Source: an uncultured Sphingomonadaceae bacterium (GTDB lineage: Bacteria; Pseudomonadota; Alphaproteobacteria; Sphingomonadales; Sphingomonadaceae). From it: 64,000 bases of DNA. Below are positions 18,086 to 27,900 of this stretch, one piece after another. Made by a program: the position numbers and the translations under genes. The DNA is taken from the NCBI GenBank assembly GCA_947497455.1, contig CANMGU010000002.1, positions 528,506-592,505 of the forward strand, in the 5' to 3' direction. The first letter of the stretch is position 1. The number at the start of each line of letters is the position of its first letter. Below the pieces are notes generated by a model, which was not told where the DNA came from, made no database searches, and saw nothing but the letters and a program-made list of their open reading frames with translations.

Positions 18086-19540
18086 TCAGGCGGCCTGTTT
18101 TTCCGCCCTTGCTTTTTCACGCAAAAACTTGTGCATATGCTCGGTCACGTCGCGACCGTCCCGGATACCCCATACCACAAGGCTGGCTCCGCGAACAATA
18201 TCTCCGGCAGCGAAAACACCGTCGAGATTGGTCATCATGCTCTTGTGATCGACCCGTAAAGTGCCCCAACGGGTCACGCTGAGATCAGGGCAGTCGAACA
18301 GACTGGGCAGCTCTTCGGCGTCAAAGCCCAGGGCCTTGATAACCAGATCAGCTTCCAGCGTAAATTCACTGTCGGGCTGCACTTCTGGCGCGCGGCGGCC
18401 GCTCGCATCAGGTGCACCGAGGCGCATCTTTGTTGCCTTGACGGCTGTCGCATGTTCTGTGCCCTCGACTGCCTTCGGTGCGGAGAGCCAGACAAACTCG
18501 ACGCCTTCCTCCTCCGCATTTTTCACTTCATTCTGAGACCCGGGCATGTTTGCGCGGTCGCGGCGATAGAGACATTTTACTGATTTTGCGCCTTGGCGCA
18601 CCGAGGTGCGGACGCAGTCCATGGCGGTATCACCGCCGCCGATGACAACGACATTCTTGCCTTCAGCGTTGAAGCGACCATTATCAAAATCCGGTACATC
18701 ATCGCCAAAGCTTTTGCGGTTGGAGGCCGTAAGAAAATCGAGCGCTTCCTCGACACCCGGTGCGCCGACACCTGGCATCTTTATCTCGCGCGCTTTATAC
18801 ACACCAGTGGCTATCAGAATGGCATCATGCTTGTCGCGCAGTTCATCCAATGTGGAGTCCTTGCCAACTTCAAAACTCTCATGGAAATGAATTCCGCCAT
18901 CCTTCAACCGCTGGATACGTCGCATGATGACATCCTTTTCCAGCTTGAAGCCGGGAATGCCATAGGTCAGCAACCCTCCGGCGCGATCATGGCGGTCATA
19001 TATATGCACGTCATAACCAGCGACACGCAGATATTCACCAGCGGTCAGGCCGGCAGGACCGGCGCCGATAATACCAACGGACTGGCCACGCGATTTACCA
19101 GCGACCAGCGGTTCCACCCAACCTTCTTCCCAGGCGGTATCGGTTATATATTTCTCCACCGCGCCGATGGTTACGGCGCCGTGACCGGAAAACTCGATCA
19201 CGCAATTGCCTTCGCACAAGCGATCCTGCGGGCATATCCGTCCGCAAATCTCAGGCATGGTCGATGTCAGGTTCGACATTTCATAAGCTTCACGCACTCG
19301 GCCTTCAGCGGTTAGGCGCAGCCAGTCGGGAATATGATTGTGCAACGGGCAGTGGGTCGAACAATAAGGCACCCCGCATTGCGAGCAACGCGCAGCCTGT
19401 TCTGCGGCCTTTTCGGGCGCATAACGATCGGCGATCTCCTGAAAATCCTCGGCACGCAGCGTTGGTTCACGCTTCTCGGGATAGGTTTGTCCTGTATTGA
19501 CAAATTTCAACATGTCTAATTTTTTCGTGCCTTTTGGCAT
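18086..19540 (-). CDS. gltD: Glutamate synthase small subunit
   Basis: This roughly 484-residue subunit feeds NADPH electrons to GltB. It has N-terminal 4Fe-4S cysteines (CSQCGVPYCSTHC and CGRICPQDRLCEGNC), an FAD Rossmann motif (GIIGAGPAGLTAGE), an NADPH motif (VIGGGDTAMDCVR), and the C-terminal FAD contact GVFAAGDIVRG. Start 19540 (MPKGTKK) is preferred; ATG at 19513 (MLKFVNTG) is also possible. The extension to 19672 would add an unlikely hydrophobic leader crossing the inverted repeat. It is the first gene of the gltD-DUF2059-gltB unit. Confidence 0.95.
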   Translation of the reverse strand: MPKGTKKLDMLKFVNTGQTYPEKREPTLRAEDFQEIADRYAPEKAAEQAARCSQCGVPYCSTHCPLHNHIPDWLRLTAEGRVREAYEMSNLTSTMPEICGRICPQDRLCEGNCVIEFSGHGAVTIGAVEKYITDTAWEEGWVEPLVAGKSRGQSVGIIGAGPAGLTAGEYLRVAGYDVHIYDRHDRAGGLLTYGIPGFKLEKDVIMRRIQRLKDGGIHFHESFEVGKDSTLDELRDKHDAILIATGVYKAREIKMPGVGAPGVEEALDFLTASNRKSFGDDVPDFDNGRFNAEGKNVVVIGGGDTAMDCVRTSVRQGAKSVKCLYRRDRANMPGSQNEVKNAEEEGVEFVWLSAPKAVEGTEHATAVKATKMRLGAPDASGRRAPEVQPDSEFTLEADLVIKALGFDAEELPSLFDCPDLSVTRWGTLRVDHKSMMTNLDGVFAAGDIVRGASLVVWGIRDGRDVTEHMHKFLREKARAEKQAA

Positions 19541-19639
19541 GCAGATCGCTCGTTTCTTGTATTTTTCGATTAAGATGGGCCAGCCGTCCTGAGCGGGCAT
19601 TGGGGCCGCAATAGGCGAAACGCCGACCAGAGTCACGCA

Positions 19640-19686
19640 AAAACATAGCATATAGGACAGCTTTACTGCCATATATGCTATGTTTT
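19640..19686. repeat. Perfect 15-bp inverted repeat between gltD and uppP
   Basis: The arms AAAACATAGCATATA (19640-19654) and TATATGCTATGTTTT (19672-19686) are exact reverse complements separated by 17 bases. The element lies in the divergent space between the likely starts of gltD (19540, minus) and uppP (19815, plus). It is AT-rich and could be a regulator-binding site or an RNA hairpin. There is no run of T that would make it a simple terminator for either neighbour. Confidence 0.6.
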
Positions 19687-19814
19687 ACCGGAAATGGCGT
19701 TCTTATTCTGGCAGAGGATATAATAAAAGTATCACATCGGACCTAAATTCAACGACGACAAAACAGCTTGGTGCTCTTATAAGTGCGTCTCCTTCAGTCG
19801 ATCCGGATCCCATC

Positions 19815-20609
19815 ATGACATTCATTCAAATGCTGCTCCTCGCCGTCGTGCAAGGCGTTACCGAATTTTTGCCAATTTCCTCGTCCGGCCATCTTATATT
19901 GCTCCCTGTTTTTACCGGCTATGCTGATCAGGGACCGATGATCGACATAGCCGTTCATGTCGGTTCGTTGCTTGCGATCATCACCTATTTTTTCAAAGAT
20001 GTGGTCGCGCTCGGCAAAGGTGGTTTTGCAACGATCGGACTGGGCAAGGCGGATGCGGAACGGCGTCTGCTCTGGTGGATCATCATTGGTACAATTCCAG
20101 CTGTTATTGTCGGGCTCTTTCTCAAAACCGGCGGTTATCTGGAAGGGTTTCGCAGCACGACATTGGTTGGCGTTAACCTGATCGTCTACGGTGTGCTTCT
20201 TGGCATTGCTGACCGGGTTGGGCGGCAGGTCAAGTCTTTCGAAGACATGACGCTAAAGGATGGTCTGATTGTTGGCCTGGCCCAGGCACTGGCATTGATC
20301 CCGGGTACCAGCCGATCCGGGGTCACGATGACCGCAGCACGATTTCTGGGTTACAGCCGTGTCGAATCAGCGCGTTTCTCTTTTCTCTTGTCCATTCCGG
20401 CAGTCGCCGGTGCCGGCATCTTGATCGTGCCCGACTTGATGGAAGCCAGCGGCGATCTTCTCAAGGAAGCGTTGATCACGGGCGCACTAACCTTTGTCGC
20501 AGCCTTCGCGACGATGACCTTTCTGATGCAGTTTCTGCGCAAGGCTTCAATGATGGTATTCGTCATCTACCGCGTTGCAATGGGAGCGGCGCTTCTGCTC
20601 TGGTTCTAG
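19815..20609 (+). CDS. uppP: Undecaprenyl-diphosphatase UppP/BacA
   Basis: The 264-residue integral membrane enzyme dephosphorylates undecaprenyl pyrophosphate, recycling the lipid carrier for peptidoglycan and other envelope polymers. Both family signatures are intact: EFLPISSSGH near residue 18 and PGTSRSGVT near residue 166. Several hydrophobic helices follow the usual pattern. ATG 19815 (MTFIQMLLLAVVQG) is chosen because family proteins start at this helix; a 45-residue extension from 19680 has no family support. It converges on the NDUFA9-like gene, 12 bases apart. Confidence 0.95.
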   Translation: MTFIQMLLLAVVQGVTEFLPISSSGHLILLPVFTGYADQGPMIDIAVHVGSLLAIITYFFKDVVALGKGGFATIGLGKADAERRLLWWIIIGTIPAVIVGLFLKTGGYLEGFRSTTLVGVNLIVYGVLLGIADRVGRQVKSFEDMTLKDGLIVGLAQALALIPGTSRSGVTMTAARFLGYSRVESARFSFLLSIPAVAGAGILIVPDLMEASGDLLKEALITGALTFVAAFATMTFLMQFLRKASMMVFVIYRVAMGAALLLWF

Positions 20610-20621
20610 AACTATATTGGA

Positions 20622-21569
20622 CTAACCGGCTTTCGCCCGGGCTCCGAACCGGCCATGCGTGATATATTTTTCCATCCATCCGCGCGCCACGGAGGCCAGC
20701 GGTGTGGGTGTAACATCAAAGGCCTCTAGCCCGGCTTGTCCTGCGGCAACGACATTGTCCTTTTGCAGCATTTTATACTGATCGGATGTTATCGGTGCGC
20801 CCGGTAAAAAACCGGTGCAAGTCGCCATGATTTTCGCTGCAAAATCAGGAATTTCAACAAATCCACGATCCCGCTTTGTCATCTTTGCTATTCGTCGATT
20901 TAGATCGCCCATGCTGATAATCTCTGGACCGCCAAGCTCGAACGTCTGACCCACATATTGTTCTGGGCATTCAAGCGCCTTGGCCACGGCCTGCGCGACA
21001 TCGCCGACAAAGACTGGCTGAAAATTGGTGCCACCACCGATAATCGGCACGATCGGAAGCATGCCGATCATGCTGGCGAAGCGATTGATAAACTGATCCT
21101 CTCGGCCAAATATGATCGAGGGCCGCATCACGATGGCATTGGGAAAGGCGGCCAACACGGCACTTTCTGCTTCGCCCTTGCTTCGGCCGTAGCGCGACGG
21201 TGAATCTATATCCGCTCCAATGGCTGACATCTGGACCAGCACACTACATCCTTCTTCGGATGCTGCCTCGGCCACATTGCGTGCACCGGTTACATGTACA
21301 GTATCGAAATCACCATCCAATATGCCCACCAGATTGATGACCGCATCACAGCCATGTACTGCCCTGACAACGCTATCCTTCTTGGTTACGTCAGCGCTGG
21401 CAAACTGAGTCTGGCCGAGATTACCCAGTGGCTTGATATGCATCGCATTTTTGGGATCACGCTCTGCTATCCGAACCCGGGCACCGTGCGATAAAAGTTG
21501 CTGTGAAATATAACGGCCCAGAAAACCGCCGCCGCCAAAAATACAAACCAATTGTCCGTCGAGTGCCAT
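20622..21569 (-). CDS. NDUFA9-like NAD(P)-binding atypical SDR protein
   Basis: The 315-residue protein has an N-terminal Rossmann motif (VCIFGGGGFLGRYISQQL) and lacks a clear YxxxK pair, as in atypical short-chain dehydrogenases related to the complex I accessory subunit NDUFA9. Alphaproteobacterial homologues are annotated as complex I NDUFA9-family proteins and may bind NADPH at complex I or help its assembly; direct evidence is thin. ATG 21569 is preferred over an upstream TTG at 21575. The neighbouring convergent gene is uppP. Confidence 0.85.
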   Translation of the reverse strand: MALDGQLVCIFGGGGFLGRYISQQLLSHGARVRIAERDPKNAMHIKPLGNLGQTQFASADVTKKDSVVRAVHGCDAVINLVGILDGDFDTVHVTGARNVAEAASEEGCSVLVQMSAIGADIDSPSRYGRSKGEAESAVLAAFPNAIVMRPSIIFGREDQFINRFASMIGMLPIVPIIGGGTNFQPVFVGDVAQAVAKALECPEQYVGQTFELGGPEIISMGDLNRRIAKMTKRDRGFVEIPDFAAKIMATCTGFLPGAPITSDQYKMLQKDNVVAAGQAGLEAFDVTPTPLASVARGWMEKYITHGRFGARAKAG

Positions 21570-21575
21570 AGTCAA

Positions 21576-21991
21576 ATGTCCGTTTCTTCTACGAAGTTAT
21601 GCGTTATTCTCGACGTTCGCCTTTGCATGACCAGCGGTCTGTACGCAATATCCGAATCCACTTTCTTCATGAACAATCCATAGCATATTTGCGGCCATAT
21701 TTCGCGTGGCCAATGCGATTGCGAAAACGCGGTGTTGGATAACAACCCAAAGCCAGTGCCAGATGCAGCCGAATGCTATTGAGGTGGGAAATGTTCGCCA
21801 AATGCCATCCAGGCGCAGAAGATTTTACAAATCCGCGGTATTTAGCGGCTTTTCGGGCTTGCGACGCCTTATACATATCTGTTAACCACCTCTACTAATA
21901 AATAGTCTTTGGGGCATCGGCTATTTGTTAAGTTTCAAGTTGTTACAGGCACCATCACGCAATATTCTGAGTGTCTTTATTGGAGAGTTAG
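21576..21991. other. Intergenic region upstream of the giant adhesin gene
   Basis: This 416-base stretch separates two divergent genes and should hold the promoters of both. A 69-codon minus-strand frame (21667-21876) has no convincing start signal or recognisable sequence and is not called. Besides the candidate promoter at 21940-21968 and TTGGAGAG at about 21980, I see no repeats, RNA gene or terminator. Confidence 0.6.
21940..21968 (+). promoter_or_regulatory. Candidate sigma-70-like promoter of the adhesin gene
   Basis: TTGTTA (21940-21945) and TATTCT (21963-21968) are spaced by 17 bases, each matching four of six consensus positions. Transcription would start near 21975, leaving a very short leader that includes the TTGGAGAG ribosome-binding site before ATG 21992. 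It is based on pattern only. Confidence 0.35.
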
Positions 21992-24900
21992 ATGGCCCAG
22001 CAACCCAGAAATGCCCAGACTCATCTAATTGCGCTTGAGCCCCGCATGATGTTTGACGGTGCAGCAGTGGTCACAGCGGCGGCGACCATATCCGCAGCAG
22101 ATGTGCTTGATGGCGGTATGTCGGCCTCCGGCATTTTTGGCATGGAAAACATGGCCCTGTCAGCAGAAACCGTTCCAAATATCGGCTTGGCGCCACCAAT
22201 GGTCGCCGGTCCAGACATGGGCAGTGTTGGTCCTGGTTCATCGGACAGGACCACTGTCAATCTGCCATTGTCGAGCGAACCCGATGATTTTTCTATTGAT
22301 ACCATTGGCTCAACGACTGATGACAATAGTATGGCCTGGACATCGCTCGATATTGTCGAGAGCGCTGATCAACCGTTGGAGACCGCAGCAATTGCAATCA
22401 CCGCCGGTGATACCAGCGAGGCACAATTTTCGGCCGCACTCGTTTTGGCTGCTCCTGTAAACACAGATCCGGTCCTGAAGCCGCTGGATCCTTTGGACGA
22501 GTCATCTTATGTAACTAGCGATGGTCTTGTAACTGACCAGCTGGTTGCAAAAGAGGCACCTGGGTCTGAAGCCGGAGCGGTCGTTGATACGGTCTTTTCT
22601 CAGGATGCAATATCGCCAGAAAGCGTCGCGATTTATGGTAGAGAGCCAGGCGTCCGACCGGTTGATTTTCGGGATTATTTTATCATTGATGACAATGATT
22701 CCCGATTTGCGATCATGTCACAATGGCTCGGATATCTGCCGTCTGCTGCGGATGGTTCGACAGAAGATCTTGTGGTTGAACAAACCGCGACACAGGCTAC
22801 GCAAGACTATATTTTCATTGATACCAATGTGGAAAATTATCACGAGCTGGCCGAGACCTGGGCGGGTAAAGGCATAATTGTTTTCATTGATGGCGATCGC
22901 GACGGGATCGACCAGATCATGACGGCGCTGGCCGGGGCCAGCGACATCGGTGCCATCCATATTGTCAGTCATGGTGATGAAGGCGTGTTCTGGCTAGGCA
23001 CCACCCAGATTGACAGTGCTGCGGTATCCGGCACGCTGGCGTCCTCACTGGCATCCATTGGCGCAAAGCTGTCCGCGGATGGCGACATCTTGATCTATGG
23101 TTGTGATGTCGGTGCGGATGAAGCGGGCCAGCAGCTAATGAATGCGCTGGCGGCGGCAACCGGAGCGGATATAGCAGCGTCGATTGATGATACCGGTAGC
23201 ATATTACGCGGCGGCGACTGGACGCTGGAAAACCGGCTGGGCAATGTCGAGTCCGCTTCGCTAGTCGCACGCGATTGGGATGGATTGCTGGCGACCACGG
23301 CCATTTCGATTCAATCCGGTAATCCTAATGTTGTAAACGGAAATGGTGTTCCGGTCAGCAGTGGTACACGCGTTGGCGAAAATGCAACAGCAACATGGAC
23401 CAATGCCGGTACGTTTAACGGGCAGCAATTCAGCCTGCGCGCCACGATTGTTTCTATCAGCGCTAATGACAATATAGCTTTCAGTACTTCTGGTGATGAT
23501 CCCGGTTTTCTGTTGAGGGCATTCGGCCCGCGCACTACGGCCACGGCCGAAATTCGCTGGGATATTTTCTATACCAATAGTGGCGCACCGGTTGATATTG
23601 ATGTCTCTTTCACGGTCGCAGATATTGATGGCCGTAGCGGCGATCCAAGAAGCCGCGAATGGGTAACGGTCGATACGGATACCTTGTCGTCTTTCCAAAA
23701 TGCCGGACCGTCGGATATCGAGTTTGATACCAGCATTCCCGGGGAAGTCACAGCGTCAGGTACCCAAGATGAAGGTGGCGATCCCAGTTCCGCTGCACGG
23801 TTCAACTGGCTGGATACCAGCAGCTTCACGATCACCTATAATCTGAATCCCAATGCCGCCAGTGCCGCCGGCTTCAGCCATGATGGCGATCTGGACTTTG
23901 ATCTCGGTACGGGTGGTACCACGGTATCCATTCCAAGGCTGGATCTAGATCGCAATGACAGTACGGCGAGCGGTTCAGCCTATAGTGGCACTTATGTTGA
24001 AAATGCGGCTGGTGTCGGGGTTGTTGATCGAGACGTACGCATTACCAATCCCGATGGCAGGGTTCAAAATGCGAGCATCACGCTAACCAATGCCCAAGCT
24101 GGTGACCGCTTACTGGTCAACGGCTCGGCCGCTGCATCAGGCACGGTCAACGGGATCAGCTACACCCGCACGGATAGCGGTGTGGAGCTAACGGGCGACG
24201 CAAACTCCAATGCCTATCGTAATGCCTTGCGGGCGATCACATTTGAAAACACTACGGAACGGCCATCCGAGGTGGATCGGAATATTGAAATCAGTTTCGC
24301 CAATGCGGCACTAAGTTCCAACGTGGCCATCTCCACGATAAGTGTGGTCGAGATTAACGACCCGCCAACCGCAGTCGATGATGCGACACAGACAACCGAT
24401 GAGAACACAGCGATTAACAATATCGATGTGCTGGCGAACGATTTTGACGGGGATGGCGATACGCTGTCTGTTGTGTCGGCAACTGCGCCCAATGGCACCT
24501 TGGTGATCAACGCTGATGGCACTTTAAACTACACGCCGAATAACGGGTTTTCTGGAACCGATACAGTCACCTATATGATCAGTGATGGCCGCGGCGGCAC
24601 GTCTACCGCAACCTTTGATGTGACAGTAGCAGCGGTAAACGATCCACCGGTGCCGGTAGGCAGCCTGCCGCCGCAGTCCAATGTAGATGCGGCCCAAGGT
24701 ATTTTTGTGAGCACTGCGCAAGGATTTAGTGATCCGGACAATGGCTTTGGCGAACTCAGCTACTCGGCCACCGGCTTGCCGCCGGGCCTGTCTATCAACG
24801 CCAGTACCGGTGCGATTACCGGCACTATTGATAACAGCGCCAGCCAAGGCGGTACCGGCGGCGTCTACACTATCGAGGTAACGGCCACCGATCCGGATGG

Positions 24901-27900
24901 CGAGTCCGCCACCCAAAGCTTTTCCTGGACAATAACCAACCCGCCGCCGCAGGCCAATAATGATGGCGGCTCGACCAATGAAGACACGCCGATCACGGTC
25001 GATGTTCTGGCCAATGATCAGGATCCTGACGGCGATGATCTAACGGTTATCTCTGCAAGCGCGTCCAATGGCACAGTGGTGATTAATGCTGATGGGACGC
25101 TAACCTACACGCCGAATGCCGATTTCAACGGCAATGACCAGATCACCTATACGATCAGCGATGGTGAGGGCGGAACCGATTCAGCGGTTTATGATATGAC
25201 CGTGGTTGCGGTGAATGACGGACCAGTGGCGGTTGGATCTTTGCCACCGCAGACCAATGTAGATGCCGATAACGGTGTCAGTGTCGCAACCGCTGGGGGC
25301 TTTACCGATATAGATGGCCCGTCGATCAGCTATAGTGCAGCCGGCCTGCCTCCCGGACTCTCGATCAATGCGAACACCGGAGAGATTACCGGCACGATCG
25401 ACAATAGCGCCAGCCAGGGCGGTACTAATGGCGTCTATATGGTGACTATTACAGCCACTGATTTTCAAGGCACGCCGGCCACCCAGACTTTCGCATGGAC
25501 AGTGACCAATCCCGGGCCGATGGCAACCGATGATACTGCGTCCACCGATGAGGACACGGATGTCATCATCAATGTGCTCGGCAATGACAATGATCCTGAT
25601 GGCGATGATCTGACAATCATTTCTGTCAGTTCTGTCAACGGTAGCGTGTTTGTGAACGCTGATGGCACGTTGCTCTATATACCCAATCCCGGTTTCAACG
25701 GCACGGATACCATCACCTACACGATCAGCGATGGTGAAGGCGGCACGTCTACCGCGACAGTCGAGGTTACGGTTGCACCGGTCAATGATGCGCCCGAATC
25801 GGTAGGCGCCTTGCCGCCACAGACCAATGTTGATGCGGATGCAGGCATTAGCGTGGACACCGCAGGCGGCTTTACCGATAGCGATGATGCCAGCCTGACC
25901 TATAGCGTGTCCGGTCTTCCGGCGGGTCTGAGCATTGATTCCGCCACGGGCGAAATTACCGGTACCATCGATCGATCGGCAAGCCAGGGTGGCTCCAATG
26001 GTGTGTATACGGTAACCGTCACCGCCACGGATGCCGGCGGGCTCAGTGCGACACAGGAGTTTAGCTGGACCGTCACCAATCCCGCACCGGTTGCGGTCGA
26101 TGACACCGCCACCACCGATGAAGACACGCCGGTCCTCATTGACGTGCTGCCCAATGACAGCGATCCGGATGGCGATCCGATAACCCTGATCGCGGCGGCG
26201 GCTTCGGTCGGACAAGCAACCGTGGTCGGCAATCAGGTCAACTATGTGCCACCGGCCAATTTTAACGGCACGGCGACGATCACCTACACGATCAGCGATG
26301 GTGAAGGTGGCACTGCGACGGCGACTATCGAAGTCACAGTGACCCCTGTGAACGACGCTCCGGTCGGCACTGCACTGCCGCCTCAGGATACCGAAGATGG
26401 CGCGACCATAGCGGTTTCGGTTGCAGGCAATTTCACTGATGTGGATGGTGATATGCTGACCTACTCGGCAGCGGATTTGCCGCCCGGCCTGTCCATTGAT
26501 CCGGATAGCGGCGTGATTTCGGGAACGATCGACAATAGCGCAAGCCAGACCAATGGCGGCGTCTATACGGCAACCATCACGGTGTCTGACGGCAATGGCG
26601 GTACAACATCCCAGACGATAACCTTCAATGTCAGCAATCCCGGACCAACCGCGGTTGATGATAGCGCATCGACCGACGAAGATGTGCCGGTTGTCATTTC
26701 ACCCCTGACCAATGACAGCGATCCGGATGGAGATGACATTGCGATTACCGCTGTCAGCTCGCTGAACGGAAGTGTGTTCGTGAATGGTGACGGCACCATA
26801 ACCTATATTCCCAATCCCGGCTTCAATGGTACGGATACAATCACTTACGAGATTTCGGATGGTGAGGGCGGAACCGCGACGGCCGAGATCACGGTTACGG
26901 TCGCGGATGTCAACGACACACCAGTGACAAGTGGCAGCATTGGCGACCAAACCAATCTCGATAGTCAGGTGATCAGCCTGCCGGTCGCAGGGGCCTTTAG
27001 TGATCCCGATGGCGACATGTTGAATTACACGGCTACGGGCTTGCCTGCCGGGCTGACTATTGATCCCGATACGGGCGTCATTTCCGGTACGATTGACCGC
27101 AGCGCCAGCCAGGTAAACGGCGGGATCTATTCTATCACTGTAACGGCTGATGATGGTCGCGGTGGAAGCGTATCGACGAGCTTCGAGTGGACAGTCACCA
27201 ACCCGGCGCCAGTGGCCAGCAATGACAGTGTAACGACGGATGAGGATACAGACGTCAATATTGCCGTTCTGGCCAATGATGTCGATGATGATGGCGATCC
27301 GCTGACGATTACCGAGGCAGAGGCGGGCAACGGCACGGTCACGATAAATCCGGATGGCACATTGGCCTATTCGCCCAATGCCAATTTCAATGGTGAAGAT
27401 ACGATCATCTATACGATCAGCGATGGTGAAGGCGGTTTCTCGACGGCGACCGTCACGGTTACGGTTACGCCGGTCAACGATGGTCCAACCACCGTTGGCC
27501 TGGCCAATCAGAACGGCGAAGATGGCGCCGATGTTTCCATTCCGACAGCGCAGGGCTTTGATGATATTGACGGGGATGACCTGACTTTCTCGGCCTCCGG
27601 CCTGCCACCCGCGCTATCCATCGATCCGGATACCGGTTTGATTACGGGTACGCTTGCTTCCGACAGTTCGGTCAATGGTCCCTTTGTTGTGACCGTTACG
27701 GCGACTGATCCGTCGGGCGAATCCGTCTCGACGACCTTCGTCTATTCGATCCAGAATATACCGCCAATAGCAGTCGATGATACGGCGACCACGCCCGAGG
27801 ATACACCGGTCAATGTTGCAGTTCTGGCCAATGACAGCGATCCCGACGGCGATCCGCTCACGATCACTGCGGCAAGCAGTCAAGATGGCACGGTGGTGGT

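Noticed and set aside
19541..19672. N-terminal extension of gltD with a hydrophobic stretch
   Set aside because: GltD is cytoplasmic, the family begins near the proposed starts, and the extension crosses the inverted repeat in the control region.
19680..19814. 45-residue N-terminal extension of UppP
   Set aside because: Family proteins start at the MTFIQMLLLAVVQG helix; the extension is polar and without similarity.
21667..21876. 69-codon minus-strand frame upstream of the giant gene
   Set aside because: No ribosome-binding site, no recognisable sequence, and it lies in what must be a promoter region; too weak to call.
25181..26215. Long antisense frames within the giant repeat gene (also 34529-35494 and many of about 75-90 codons)
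   Set aside because: They recur with the module period and are by-products of repeated codon use on the sense strand; they have no starts, ribosome-binding sites or family features.
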